Positions 37,101-44,710 of a stretch of 64,000 bases of DNA are shown piece after piece. A program made the translations under genes and the position numbers. Each line of letters opens with the position of its first letter. Position 1 is the first letter of the stretch. The stretch comes from an uncultured Ruminiclostridium sp. (GTDB taxonomy: Bacteria > Bacillota > Clostridia > Oscillospirales > Ruminococcaceae): the NCBI GenBank assembly GCA_947630175.1, contig CANRGJ010000003.1, positions 186,001 through 250,000 of the forward strand. Direction: 5' to 3'. The notes beneath the pieces are model-generated. The model had not been told where the DNA came from. It did no database searches and saw only the letters and a list, made by a program, of their open reading frames with translations.

Positions 37101-38047
37101 AAAACTATCCCTTTCTGAGGATTTTTCAGCTTTGCGGTGAAAAGATTTTTCAAAGCCTGTTCAAGGCTGTTTTCGTCTGAAACCAAAGCGGACAGCACGC
37201 AGGCGGTCTTTCCCTCGGCGGGGATCTCCTCGCCTATCTCTATTTTCGCAAGCCTGTCCGACCTTGCCCGCCTTGCCGCCGCCATATCCGCCAGCGGCTT
37301 CACAGCGCCCACAGCGGGGAAAAACACAAGCAGTGAAAACCACAAATTTGTCAGCAGTCCCACTCCAACCGACAGCAAAGCGCTGATTATCATCAGCCAC
37401 CAGAAGTATTTTCCGAAGCTTATATAGGGAAAAACGCGGCGATAGTCCGTTTCTATCACCTTGCCCAGATGTTCGCCGCTTTTTATACTGCGGCTCACCA
37501 GCTCCCTGGTGTATTTTTCCTGCTCTATCCCCGCCGCCCGTGATATTGCCGCGGCGTGAGCGCGGTAAGTTCTTCTTGTGGAACGGGTGGAGCGACAGTA
37601 TACCTCGTCCTGACGGAAAGCGCCGTCCATCTGGCTCAGCTCCTCAAGCCTTTCAAAATCCACGTCCAGCAGGGCGTACATTTTGCTCAGATATTTTTCC
37701 CCCTCCCCCGCCTTGTCCTGCAAGGCAAAGGAAATAAGGCAGAAACGGCTGGTCCACATAAGACTGCTCAGCTCTTCCTCGCTTATATATCGGGTCAGCT
37801 TTTCCTTTTGTATCAGCTCGCAAACGCTTTCGTCGGAAATTTCGCTTAAAGCGGCCACCTTTGCTCCCAAGGGCGGCAAGCCCTCCTCAAGGGGAAAAAA
37901 CTGCCCTGCGGCGGTTTTTGTCAATTCCTGCAGCTGTGACTCGAAAAGGCGGTTTTCCCGCAAGCCCTCCCGTTCCTCAAGCTGTCTGCGCATCTTTTTC
38001 AGTTTTCCTCTCAGCTTTCTGCCGTTTATCAGCGTTGAATGTGTCAT
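31172..38047 (-). CDS. Large membrane glucan synthase with GH94 phosphorylase domain (NdvB/ChvB-like)
   Basis: 2291 residues from ATG 38047, behind AGGAAAGGA. The plan resembles cyclic beta-1,2-glucan synthases: N-terminal region, membrane helices near 210-255, a GT-A-like glycosyltransferase (~280-580) with SHDILEG and RSHRWLRGD, further helices at ~590-640 and ~715-760, a glycoamylase-like domain (~880-1160; PTNIGMYLLSAACVCGLGII), and a C-terminal GH94 domain (~1600-2260) with HWWHILGDVKAGIRTRYSDD and the catalytic-acid motif GGGDWNDGYNNV near residue 2030. It would polymerise glucose at the membrane and trim or cyclise the chain. It is shorter than proteobacterial homologues (~2800). The exact product is unknown. 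Confidence 0.85.
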   Translation of the reverse strand: MTHSTLINGRKLRGKLKKMRRQLEEREGLRENRLFESQLQELTKTAAGQFFPLEEGLPPLGAKVAALSEISDESVCELIQKEKLTRYISEEELSSLMWTSRFCLISFALQDKAGEGEKYLSKMYALLDVDFERLEELSQMDGAFRQDEVYCRSTRSTRRTYRAHAAAISRAAGIEQEKYTRELVSRSIKSGEHLGKVIETDYRRVFPYISFGKYFWWLMIISALLSVGVGLLTNLWFSLLVFFPAVGAVKPLADMAAARRARSDRLAKIEIGEEIPAEGKTACVLSALVSDENSLEQALKNLFTAKLKNPQKGIVFALLCDLPAAKEEEIPADDLLFSAADRLKEEIFPQSIIIFRKRKYSPTMEMWQGFDRKRGAVEELLTFMDGKKGDFRYVSGNADELKSCVFLTALDFDTVPLMDSVRELISAAIHPLNEEYGIIAPRCGSDLSSTLKTPFARIMAGNGGVSGISAYDSFCGEFYFDCFGEGIFCGKGLIKKDSFLKNCKGAFPAERVLSHDILEGGLCNVAFDGEAEFSDSFPASSRSFFKRSHRWLRGDFQNLRFLFKKGFSPLTRFKLLDNFRRGINPPLIMAMFFLSCFVSNGSALAAGAYLAALLPFLPPLAAAVQRGFAFGVTRRFYSPIISETSQIALRALAELMTLPKAALVSLDALWKTVWRNLVTKKNLLQWTTSGLLERTAFKGGVWGLLPGFILSLLLLGCCIYGESCSVVAALIMCGGFPALVYWDKPANSGRRGLKKEQRAELLCETEKMFSFYTAYTTAETRFLPPDNVQYYPVYRVCPRTSPTNIGMYLLSAACVCGLGIISEEEFIQRVGQTLDTVERLKKWRGNLYNWYDVRELAPVSSFVSTVDSGNFVCCLIAVKEMLKRVKGGELLAARCEKIAEQTDLAAFYCKKRKLFSIGFDESTQKLSPHRYDMLMSEARLTSYYAIATGQAPKEHWRALSRTMSRSGRYAGAVAWTGTMFEFYMPELLLTSKEGSMSYEALKFAFHCQKRRSEPFGISESGYYAFDGELNFQYKAHGVQTTALKDGMDRERVVSPYSSFLTLSREPYESWNNLAKLKKEGAYDHEFGFYEAVDYTPQRVGTKAIVKSHMAHHVGMSIAGAANALADNICSRLFLSDDKMRRAEELLEERVMAGEKVLKTLKRKSGELKPPALREEITRHSLKNSPVNILGGGKLSVYNSANGRSYCCFDGKTAFGGRENGGSFFGYCTEKKIYPFLYTGDGSGELKTVFSSEESEYSLRDKELFLSMTVSADIKNNGEIRKFKAVNRGKSKKLLTLCAYCQPVFAAERDYRAHPVFMDMFMNVRYDREKDLFLLWRNDRNGGRSFACAVGFMKKEDMTYCLSREKCTDSRPFSFFQNALIRENVDSSLPYPCLFIKAAISLDAGESREQVLFFRYGDTVEQAVRGAEKLRKEGISESEPFAPPPLSLSTLHGSMAAKALPALLYGETEQEEIIKARGKNVLSRHGLWKYGISGDIPLLVFVYDSDTAACGVRMKGGLEQGGINCDLVALCADGLQKKAAEQQMNGCGYALITAELSEEELTLVYALAARVIKIGEPPARKKEPPVLPILPSFHKEEKDGFTEDGYVVSSSAPIRCNVMANKDFGTLVSQNSLGFTWAKNSRENKLTPWNNDPIRDNRGELLLIERGGRFFDLIRGSRAFFSPSDCRWEGLAAGLSCRVREQVYTEGMGKVIDLTLENGGDKAAEIRLCYRIQPVLGGDSGASYAVCFGENNAVTVVNPLDPYFHGGMAVCCSKAAKFLTKESAFDAGDFSSARERLDRTYCEIVSLIVPLKLPPKGKERIRFILGYCDDPAKAAEYVRGLEGKPCGYVLKNRFLLSSPDEGLNRLFNIWLPHQALACRLWARTGFFQNGGAYGFRDQLQDCLAITYFDPDIAKEHIYRCCESQFPEGDVLHWWHILGDVKAGIRTRYSDDLLWLPYVACDWQEKIGEEGFWERELPYCTAPVLEEGQEESFTQTGVSDFKESLYSHCKRAMEKGFSKGENGLLKIGGGDWNDGYNNVGAKGKGESVWLSMFYIMCGKKFAAAAREMRDDEYADKLEKRVSQLTVSVEESCWDGDRYIRAFYDNGEKMGAAECDACRIDLLPQAFSVLCGLPDASRCETAMNTAYNELVDEENGIIKLFSPPFSPEKSRQKPGYVMYYPEGLRENGGQYTHAAVWYCLACFKMGQRDRGVRLLKMLDPTKKPPAFGREPYFITADIYTNPHCYGRGGWSMYTGAAAWYWKCIFEGLLGGEMRKGKVKFTGEMPEGTEIKVDS

Positions 38048-38171
38048 TTGTGATTTTCCTTTCCTGAAAGGGATATTCACCTTGTATTATCTCCCCCGCA
38101 GGCGGAAAAATGCAAAAATATGCGGCTTTGTGAATTTCAGGTGAAATGGAGTGAAATTTTACCATTGCTAC

Positions 38172-38200
38172 TTGAAATTTTTTCCCGCATATTGTATAAT
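38172..38200 (+). promoter_or_regulatory. Sigma-A promoter upstream of the ATP synthase gene group
   Basis: TTGAAA at 38172-38177 and TATAAT at 38195-38200, 17-bp spacer. The first gene downstream starts at 38255 with AAGGAGATAACG. It may drive the whole atp unit. Confidence 0.75.
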
Positions 38201-38254
38201 AATATTTATATAATTTGAACAAAAATAAAACAGAACAACCGTAAGGAGATAACG

Positions 38255-38896
38255 ATGGCTGCCAAAAAGAAAAAACAGGACGTTTCCGTTATTATAATAA
38301 CCGTTGTAGCGGCGGTCCTTGCAATAGCCGCAGTAATTTTCCTAATCTGGACCTTTTCAGGCGCTAACAGCGGCGGCGAGGGGGACGTTACTACCACCGA
38401 GGAAAAATTCGCTCCCACTCAGGAGCTTATCGACGAAACTGAGAAAGAGGCTTACCGCCTCGTTCAGGACAACTACAAGATATACTGCCTGCTCACTATG
38501 GGCATGAACGTGGAGGAGGAGCCTTACGGCAACAAGCCGGAGGACGGCTTCTACACCTGCATAAGCGATGAATTTAAGACCTTTGCCGACTGGTCGGAGC
38601 TGGTGAGAAACACCTACACCGAGGCGGCGGCAGTCAAGGTGCTTTCCGACCCGTTCGGAAAGGGCGTCGTTTACGGCGACGACAACGGCGTTCTGGGACT
38701 TTCCGAAGATTTTGTCCCCTCCGACCCCGACCCATTGTGGGAGGGACAGCTCCAGTACGTCTGCACCCCGCTTTCCGAAAGCGAGTGCAAGTTAGAGCTT
38801 ACCCTCACCGATAAAACCACCAATGAAAAGGTGAACAAGGAAATGACTATGGAACGGGAAAACGGCGTTTGGAAGCTCACCGAGCTGGTATACTGA
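38255..38896 (+). CDS. Hypothetical membrane-anchored protein
   Basis: 213 residues, start ATG 38255 behind AAGGAG. A basic N-terminus (AAKKKKQD) precedes one membrane helix (VSVIIITVVAAVLAIAAVIF), and the remaining ~175 residues are predicted outside. They include AYRLVQDNYKIYCLLTMGMN and a beta-rich C-terminus ending MERENGVWKLTELVY, reminiscent of small NTF2-like or lipoprotein-type sensor domains, but I do not recognise the family. The stop overlaps the next start (TGATG), so it is translationally coupled to the atpZ-like gene. Its role in ATP synthase biogenesis is unknown. Confidence 0.75.
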   Translation: MAAKKKKQDVSVIIITVVAAVLAIAAVIFLIWTFSGANSGGEGDVTTTEEKFAPTQELIDETEKEAYRLVQDNYKIYCLLTMGMNVEEEPYGNKPEDGFYTCISDEFKTFADWSELVRNTYTEAAAVKVLSDPFGKGVVYGDDNGVLGLSEDFVPSDPDPLWEGQLQYVCTPLSESECKLELTLTDKTTNEKVNKEMTMERENGVWKLTELVY

Positions 38897-39174
38897 TGAA
38901 AGAGAATCCCTTTTCCGTCTACGCCGTGGTGAGTCAGGTGGGATTTATGGTTATTGCTCCTCTCCTGCTGTTCATCTGGGGCGGCTCGTGGCTTATCGAA
39001 CGGTTTTCCCTGCCTCAGTGGCTGATGATAATTTTCGTTATCTTAGGGATAGGCACGATGATCTCCTCGGTGGGAACTTATCTTGCAAAGCTGATGAAAA
39101 AATACGGAAAAGACGAGGACGACCCGAATTCCAAGCTGAAGCACGACGTTAAGGACCACGACTTTTACAGTTGA
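38896..39174 (+). CDS. AtpZ/AtpI-like small membrane protein
   Basis: 92 residues from ATG 38896, overlapping the previous stop. Two hydrophobic helices (YAVVSQVGFMVIAPLLLFIW and WLMIIFVILGIGTMISSVGT) joined by a short loop, with a charged C-terminus (KKYGKDEDDPNSKLKHDVKD). Size, topology and position before the F1Fo genes fit the AtpZ family, which assists c-ring assembly or ion uptake. The TGA stop (AGTTGACAG) is in a family A repeat. Confidence 0.7.
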   Translation: MKENPFSVYAVVSQVGFMVIAPLLLFIWGGSWLIERFSLPQWLMIIFVILGIGTMISSVGTYLAKLMKKYGKDEDDPNSKLKHDVKDHDFYS

Positions 39175-39320
39175 CAGTGTACAGTGTACAGTGTACAGTT
39201 GTGGTATCGCCTGCGGCGATTGATTTAGGATTGCCGCCTGCAAATTTGTACCTGTCATTTCAAATCCGTCCGCGAAGCGGACTCCACAACTGTCAACTGT
39301 CAACTGTACACTGTCAACTC
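39166..39320. repeat. Family A repeat, copy 9
   Basis: Starts inside the last codons of the atpZ-like gene. Contains ATCGCCTGCGGCGAT, the GCCGCCTGCAAATTTG middle (here in the reverse orientation relative to copies 6 and 12) and GTCCGCGAAGCGGAC, ending in CAACTGTACACTGTCAACTC 23 bases before the next start. Confidence 0.9.
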
Positions 39321-39343
39321 TGTCACCGCCTGTTTTTATTTCT

Positions 39344-39766
39344 ATGAAACATAAACCAACCAACCCCGCTTACGGGGAACTTAAAAATATGCTCCCCTCA
39401 TTCCTGATAATAAACGGGCTTATCCTTATGGGGCTTTCCCTTTACGGCGTGTTTCAGGGGCTGACGTGGAGAGCGTTAACGGGGCTTTTTATGGGGAATG
39501 CCCTTTGTATCGCCAACTTTATCCTTGCGGGAGCGTCGGCGGCAAGCGTTGTGGCGAAAGCGAACGCCAAGCAGGGACGCTTTTCCGCTAATCTGTCCTA
39601 CGGCGCAAGGTATCTGGGGCTGGCGGCGATAATTATAGCGGGGCTTTATTTCAAGCTGATAGATATTATCCCCACCTTTCTCCCCTTGTTTATACCAAAA
39701 ATTTACTACACACTGACGTACGTATTTATGAAAGATCCCGATAAAAATTACAGCGAAAGGAAGTGA
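39344..39766 (+). CDS. atpI: ATP synthase subunit I family protein
   Basis: 140 residues with four predicted membrane helices (LPSFLIINGLILMGLSLYGV; LFMGNALCIANFILAGASAA; YLGLAAIIIAGLYFKLIDII; a C-terminal one). The pattern matches ATP_synt_I proteins encoded before atpB, which help build the c-ring. The start ATG 39344 has no clear Shine-Dalgarno site, possibly because the upstream repeat replaced it; an internal ATG at codon 16 is an alternative. The stop lies just before the preferred atpB start. Confidence 0.8.
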   Translation: MKHKPTNPAYGELKNMLPSFLIINGLILMGLSLYGVFQGLTWRALTGLFMGNALCIANFILAGASAASVVAKANAKQGRFSANLSYGARYLGLAAIIIAGLYFKLIDIIPTFLPLFIPKIYYTLTYVFMKDPDKNYSERK

Positions 39767-39771
39767 CGGCT

Positions 39772-40500
39772 GTGAATATAACGGGAAATATGCTGCTGGC
39801 AGAGAGCTTTTCCGTCAGCGGAGCGCTTAAATCGGCGGAATTTCAGCTTTTCGGCTTCACCGTCGTTTTGTCCGAATCCGTTGTGGTAGAGTGGATAGTT
39901 ATGCTTATACTGGGCGTGCTGTTCTTCGTTCTGGGAAGGAACCTGAAGGTCCGTCCCACCTCAAGGCGGCAGGTGATAGCGGAATATATCGTTACCACCT
40001 TCAGCGGTATGGTGAACGATTCCATGGGCATAAGCTACAAAAAATACACCCCTTACATCGGAGCGCTTTTCTGCTTTTCAATGGTGTCCAGCCTTATGGG
40101 ACTTTTAGGACTGCGTGCACCCACCGCTGACATCTCCGTGGTGGGAGCATGGGCGATAATCACATTTATTTTGGTGCAGTTCAACCGCGGAAAGACAGGC
40201 GGTGTAAAGGGCTATTTCAAGAGCTTTATCGAGCCTTTGCCCTTTATGCTCCCTTTTAACATAATCGGTGAGATAGCGAACCCTATGTCGCAGGCGCTCC
40301 GTCATTTCGGAAATATCGTTTCGGGAATGGTCATCGGCGGACTTGTTTATTTCGCACTGGGCAGCTTCGCCTACGGGCTTCCCAGCATAGGCGTTCCCGC
40401 CATACTTTCCCTTTACTTCGACCTTTTCTCCTCGGTAGTCCAGGCGTACATCTTTGTGACGCTGACTATGAGCTATGTTGCTATGGCTGAGGTGGAATAA
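39772..40500 (+). CDS. atpB: ATP synthase Fo subunit a
   Basis: 242 residues from GTG 39772, with AAAGGAAG eight bases upstream; a GTG at 39763 is too close to that site. Subunit a forms the ion half-channels beside the c-ring. The essential arginine is in MSQALRHFGNI, and FNIIGEIANP and VQAYIFVTLTMSYVAMA are other conserved helices. About five to six membrane helices. It follows atpI directly. A tandem pair of family A repeats separates it from atpE. Confidence 0.95.
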   Translation: MNITGNMLLAESFSVSGALKSAEFQLFGFTVVLSESVVVEWIVMLILGVLFFVLGRNLKVRPTSRRQVIAEYIVTTFSGMVNDSMGISYKKYTPYIGALFCFSMVSSLMGLLGLRAPTADISVVGAWAIITFILVQFNRGKTGGVKGYFKSFIEPLPFMLPFNIIGEIANPMSQALRHFGNIVSGMVIGGLVYFALGSFAYGLPSIGVPAILSLYFDLFSSVVQAYIFVTLTMSYVAMAEVE

Positions 40501-40519
40501 AAGTGTACCATTCAGCGGT

Positions 40520-40774
40520 CAATACACAGTGCAAAATGCACAGTACACAATAGTGGAGTTTTTCGCCTTTGGCGAAAAACAAATTTAAAATTCATCGCCG
40601 CAGGCGATAACCACAATTGAGTATTTTGCATTGTACACTTTGTTTTGCAATACACAGTGCAAAATGCACAGTACACAATAGTGGAGTTTTTCGCCTTTGG
40701 CGAAAAACAGATTTAAAATTCATCGCCGCAGGCGATACCACAATTGAGTATTTTGCATTGTACACTTTGTATTG
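40520..40774. repeat. Two tandem family A repeats, 128-bp period
   Basis: Copies at 40520-40647 and 40648-40774 are nearly identical and directly repeated. Each has CAATACACAGTGCAAAATGC, TTTTTCGCCTTTGGCGAAAAA, TTCATCGCCGCAGGCGAT and TTTTGCATTGTACACTTTG. The only differences I see are a few bases, including AACCACAA against ACCACAA. They fill the 360-bp atpB-atpE gap. Confidence 0.92.
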
Positions 40775-40794
40775 AAACCCGTGGTTTCAAATAA

Positions 40795-41121
<327 letters not shown>

Positions 41122-41137
41122 CTTGAGGAGTCTTGAT

Positions 41138-41671
41138 ATGTTTAATTTGCTTGCGGAAAGCACGCAGACCTATCTCCCCTTTGTGGACATACGTCCCAGC
41201 ACCATAGTCTTCACCCTGATAAACACGCTGATAATCTTTCTGCTGTACCGCTTTTTACTGCATAACAAGGTAATGGCGGTGATGGACAAGCGCAGAGAGA
41301 CGATAAACGCCGAAATGGACGCCGCTGAGGCGGCAAAGCAAGAGGCGGAGCAGGTGAAGGCGGAATATACCGAAAAGCTGGAGCAGTCCAACGCTCAGGC
41401 GGAGCAGATAGTTGCCGCCGCCGTAAAGAAAGCGTCCGACCGTGAGGCGGAGATAATCGCCGAGGCAAACCAAGCCGCCGCCCGTATGAAACAGCAGGCG
41501 CAGGAGAGCATTGAGCTGGAAAAGCGCCGTGCCTTGAACGAGGTGAAGGATCAGATATCCGAGGTAGTGGTGCTTGCCGCCTCAAAGGTCTGCGAAAAAG
41601 AGATAAGCGAAGAGGACAACGCCCGCCTGATAGACAGCTTTATCGTCAACGTGGGAAAAAGCGAGGAATGA
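41138..41671 (+). CDS. atpF: ATP synthase Fo subunit b
   Basis: 177 residues from ATG 41138 with GAGGAG seven bases upstream. One N-terminal membrane helix (IVFTLINTLIIFLLYRFLL) and a long charged helix (AEMDAAEAAKQEAEQVKAEY, KASDREAEIIAEANQAAARM) that dimerises as the peripheral stalk. It links subunit a to F1 through delta. Three bases separate it from atpH. Confidence 0.94.
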   Translation: MFNLLAESTQTYLPFVDIRPSTIVFTLINTLIIFLLYRFLLHNKVMAVMDKRRETINAEMDAAEAAKQEAEQVKAEYTEKLEQSNAQAEQIVAAAVKKASDREAEIIAEANQAAARMKQQAQESIELEKRRALNEVKDQISEVVVLAASKVCEKEISEEDNARLIDSFIVNVGKSEE

Positions 41672-41674
41672 CCT

Positions 41675-42217
41675 ATGGATTCAGTTGAGAGAAATTATTC
41701 CGACGCTCTTATAGCCGCACTTGAAGAAAACGGCGAATCCTTACAGCAGGCGAAAGAGGAGATACGGACAGTTCAGACGGCTGTATCCGAAGCGGACGGC
41801 TTTGTGAAGCTGATGAACGCTCCCACCGTTTCCTTTGAGGAAAAGCTGTCGGTGATACAGGACGCCTTTGATGGCAAGGTATCGCGGACGATGTTTAATT
41901 TCCTTTGCGTTCTCACCGAGGGGAAAAGGTGGAGCGAATTTGATCGGATATGCAGGCGGTTTTGCTCACTTTGCAACGAAAAGCTGGGCGTTGCTGAGAT
42001 AACCGTTACCTCTGCGTTCCCTCTGACCGCCGAACAGCGGGAAAAAATAAGGGGAAAAATGTCGGAAATTATCGGAAAAGAGATAATTATGACGGAAAAG
42101 ACCGACAAAAGCATTATGGGCGGCATAATTGCCGACTATGGCGATACAAGGCTTGACGGAAGCGTGAAGACGAAGCTGGAGAATTTGAGGGACAGCCTGT
42201 TGGCAGTTGAAAGTTAA
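41675..42217 (+). CDS. atpH: ATP synthase F1 subunit delta
   Basis: 180 residues. It joins the peripheral stalk to the top of the F1 head. The N-terminal helical domain contains YSDALIAALEENGESLQQAK and LMNAPTVSFEEKLSVI; the C-terminal domain carries EITVTSAFPLTAEQREKIRG and the family signature MGGIIADYGDTRLDGSVKTK. The TAA stop is inside a repeat (GTTGAAAGTTAAGAGTGC). Confidence 0.93.
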   Translation: MDSVERNYSDALIAALEENGESLQQAKEEIRTVQTAVSEADGFVKLMNAPTVSFEEKLSVIQDAFDGKVSRTMFNFLCVLTEGKRWSEFDRICRRFCSLCNEKLGVAEITVTSAFPLTAEQREKIRGKMSEIIGKEIIMTEKTDKSIMGGIIADYGDTRLDGSVKTKLENLRDSLLAVES

Positions 42218-42520
42218 GAGTGCAGAGTGCACAGTTAACTGAATTATGGGGTTTACCATGATACTTTCACGGTCTTGGTTTGGAAAGCGGTGCTTTTGGA
42301 GAACGGGTATCACAGCTTTTCACTTTTGTGCTGTGCATACCAGTTTCACGCCAGCGCCCCACCCTCCCACCCCCACACCCTTCCCTTTACCCATAACTTT
42401 TCACTTTTCACTTTACACTGTGCACTGCCAAGCTCCCGCCCTCTGAAAGGAAAATTTTTGGAAAAATTTTCCTCTCAGACTCTCTTTCAAAAACTTTTTC
42501 TACTCGCTTCGCTCGCTTTT
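42204..42520. repeat. Composite A/B/C repeat between atpH and atpA
   Basis: Fills the atpH-atpA gap. Left family A units (AGAGTGCAGAGTGCACAGTT), a segment with ACTTTCACGGTCTTGGTTTG, a family B right arm (CACTTTTGTGCTGTGCATAC, CAGCGCCCCACCCTCCCACC), right family A units, then module C with AGGAAAATTTTT/AAAAATTTTCCT hairpin and GACTCTCTTTCAAAAACTTT. It is nearly the same as the composite at 47388-47745. Confidence 0.88.
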
Positions 42521-42577
42521 TATTTTAAAATAACTAACTACTAATAACCAAAAACTAACAACTAAACGGAGTTTACT

Positions 42578-44092
42578 ATGAATCTTCGTCCTGACGAAAT
42601 AACCGCAATACTTAAAAACCGAATAAAAGAATTTGACAGCAAGATATCCCTCACCGATACGGGAACAGTCATCACCGCAGGCGACGGTATCGTGAATATC
42701 CACGGGCTTGAAAACTGTATGCTCAATGAGCTGTTACAGTTTGAAAACGGCGTGCAGTGTATGGCGCTGAATCTGGAGCAAGGCTCCGTGGGCGCAGTAA
42801 TGCTGGGTCCCGACGACGATATAAAGGAAGGCTCTGTTGTCAAAAGAACGGGAAATATCATCTCCGTCCCCGTGGGTGAGGAGCTTTTAGGCAGAGTTCT
42901 GAACCCGCTGGGTCAGCCCATAGACGGCGGCGGAGCGATACTGACCCAGGAGCGCCGCCCTATTGAAAGGATAGCTCCCGGAATAATCACAAGAGAACCT
43001 GTAAGCGTGCCCCTGCAAACGGGTATCAAGGCGATAGACAGTATGATACCCATAGGCAGAGGTCAGCGTGAGCTTATCATCGGCGACAGACAGACGGGTA
43101 AGACGTCTATTGCCATAGATACTATAATAAATCAGAAAAACACAGGCGTATACTGCATTTATGTTGCAATAGGACAAAAGGCGTCAACTGTTGCCACCGT
43201 TGTGGAACAGCTTAAATCGGCGGGAGCGATGGATTATACTATCGTGGTTTCAGCCGCCGCTTCCGACCTTGCGCCGCTTCAGTATATCGCGCCCTATTCG
43301 GGCTGCGCTATGGGCGAATACTTTATGGAAAAGGGGAAAGATGTGCTTATCGTTTACGACGACCTGTCAAAGCACGCTGTGGCGTACAGAACGCTCTCCC
43401 TGCTCCTGAAAAGACCGCCGGGACGTGAGGCGTACCCCGGCGACGTGTTCTATCTCCATTCAAGACTTCTGGAGCGTGCCGCCAACCTGACGGAGGAGTA
43501 CGGGGGAGGCTCTCTCACCGCACTTCCCATAATCGAAACTCAGGCGGGTGACGTTTCAGCGTATATTCCTACGAACGTAATTTCGATCACCGACGGACAG
43601 ATATTCCTGGAAACTGAGCTTTTCAACAGCGGCATAAGACCTGCTGTGAACCCCGGCATTTCCGTTTCCCGTGTAGGCGGTAACGCCCAGATAAAGGCGA
43701 TGAAAAAGGTGTCGGGCACGTTGAAGCTGGAATATTCACAGTACAGGGAGCTGCAGGCGTTCTCCCAGTTCGGCTCTGACCTTGACGCCGATACCAAGGC
43801 AAGACTTGCCAAGGGCGAGCGTATCGTTGAGGTGCTGAAGCAGCCACAGAACACGCCTATGGCGGTGGAGGATCAGGTAATAGTAATCTATGCCGTTATC
43901 AACAATTATCTCAAGGATATACCCAAGGAAAAGACGGCGGAATATCAGCACGACCTTCTTGAGCGTATGCACAGCCGTTACAGTGAAATTCCTGAGGGAA
44001 TAGCAAAGGAAAAGGTCCTTTCTCCCGAAAACGAGGAAAAGCTGAAAGCTGCTCTTACCGAGTTCGCCGCAGAATTTGCGGGGAATAATTAA
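42578..44092 (+). CDS. atpA: ATP synthase F1 subunit alpha
   Basis: 504 residues, full length. Three copies alternate with beta in the F1 head and hold non-catalytic nucleotide sites. Walker A is [15 protein letters not shown]; the conserved segments [40 protein letters not shown] and [20 protein letters not shown] are present. The start is ATG 42578 behind ACGGAG. Confidence 0.97.
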   Translation: MNLRPDEITAILKNRIKEFDSKISLTDTGTVITAGDGIVNIHGLENCMLNELLQFENGVQCMALNLEQGSVGAVMLGPDDDIKEGSVVKRTGNIISVPVGEELLGRVLNPLGQPIDGGGAILTQERRPIERIAPGIITREPVSVPLQTGIKAIDSMIPIGRGQRELIIGDRQTGKTSIAIDTIINQKNTGVYCIYVAIGQKASTVATVVEQLKSAGAMDYTIVVSAAASDLAPLQYIAPYSGCAMGEYFMEKGKDVLIVYDDLSKHAVAYRTLSLLLKRPPGREAYPGDVFYLHSRLLERAANLTEEYGGGSLTALPIIETQAGDVSAYIPTNVISITDGQIFLETELFNSGIRPAVNPGISVSRVGGNAQIKAMKKVSGTLKLEYSQYRELQAFSQFGSDLDADTKARLAKGERIVEVLKQPQNTPMAVEDQVIVIYAVINNYLKDIPKEKTAEYQHDLLERMHSRYSEIPEGIAKEKVLSPENEEKLKAALTEFAAEFAGNN

Positions 44093-44105
44093 GGAGTAAA
44101 GCGCT

Positions 44106-44354
44106 ATGTGGATAATGGACTGCGAAAAAAAGAATCTTGTGGACGCAAAATTTTTTAGCATAAACAAAAACATTGGCGGCGGAAAGGATAAGAAGTGGGT
44201 GATAACCGCCTATTCCGAAAGCACTGCCTCTGCTACTCTGACAGGCGTTTCCTGCGCATTTTTTGCGGAGGAGGACAGGGCAATAGCCGAGCTTGAAAAG
44301 GTCGCCGCCTTTGCAGAAGCAAATCCCGAAAAGGTATACAAATTTAACAAATAA
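44106..44354 (+). CDS. Small hypothetical protein between atpA and atpG
   Basis: 82 residues, ATG 44106 with AAGGAG nine bases upstream, only 13 bp after atpA. Soluble, mixed sequence: KNLVDAKFFSINKNIGGGKD and STASATLTGVSCAFFAEEDR, ending in a helix (AIAELEKVAAFAEANPEKVY). I do not recognise the family. The good ribosome binding site and tight spacing support a real gene. Its place inside an otherwise standard operon suggests it could affect F1 assembly or regulation; this is inference only. Confidence 0.7.
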   Translation: MWIMDCEKKNLVDAKFFSINKNIGGGKDKKWVITAYSESTASATLTGVSCAFFAEEDRAIAELEKVAAFAEANPEKVYKFNK

Positions 44355-44360
44355 TAACAA

Positions 44361-44517
44361 CTGACGGCTGACAGTTGACAGTGTACAGTGTACAGTTGTG
44401 GAGTCCGCTTCGCGGACGGATTTGAAATGACAGGTACAAATTTGCAGGCGGCAATCCTAAATCCATCGCCGAAGGCGATACCACAACTGTACACTGTCAA
44501 CTGTACACTGTCAACCG
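44361..44517. repeat. Family A repeat, copy 12
   Basis: Contains CAGTTGACAGTGTACAGTGT, GTCCGCTTCGCGGAC, the AAATTTGCAGGCGGCAATCC middle, ATCGCCGAAGGCGAT and CACTGTCAACTGTACACTGT. It separates the 82-residue gene from the following 40-codon gene. Confidence 0.92.
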
Positions 44518-44568
44518 TACATAGCACACGTTTGCTGTAAACCATCAACTGATAGAAAGGAACCACAC

Positions 44569-44691
44569 ATGAAAAAGGCTGCTCTTGCAATAAGTATCGT
44601 TGCGCTTGCGATAGCTGCGCTGAACCTTGCGTTCAACATTCTGCTCATACTTAACAAGGAAGAGATATTCCCTCCCAAAAAATATTATTGA
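44569..44691 (+). CDS. 40-residue single-helix membrane peptide before atpG
   Basis: Starts at ATG 44569 behind GAAAGGAACC. Translation begins MKKAALAISIVALAIAALNL, continues with a hydrophobic stretch (AFNILLILNK) and ends EEIFPPKKYY, stop 44689-44691. One membrane helix spans about residues 4-28, with a charged tail. It lies 19 bp before atpG in the same direction. Too short for default gene finders. It could be a small Fo accessory protein; I do not recognise a family. Confidence 0.6.
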   Translation: MKKAALAISIVALAIAALNLAFNILLILNKEEIFPPKKYY

Positions 44692-44710
44692 TATTATCTG
44701 AGGTTTAACT

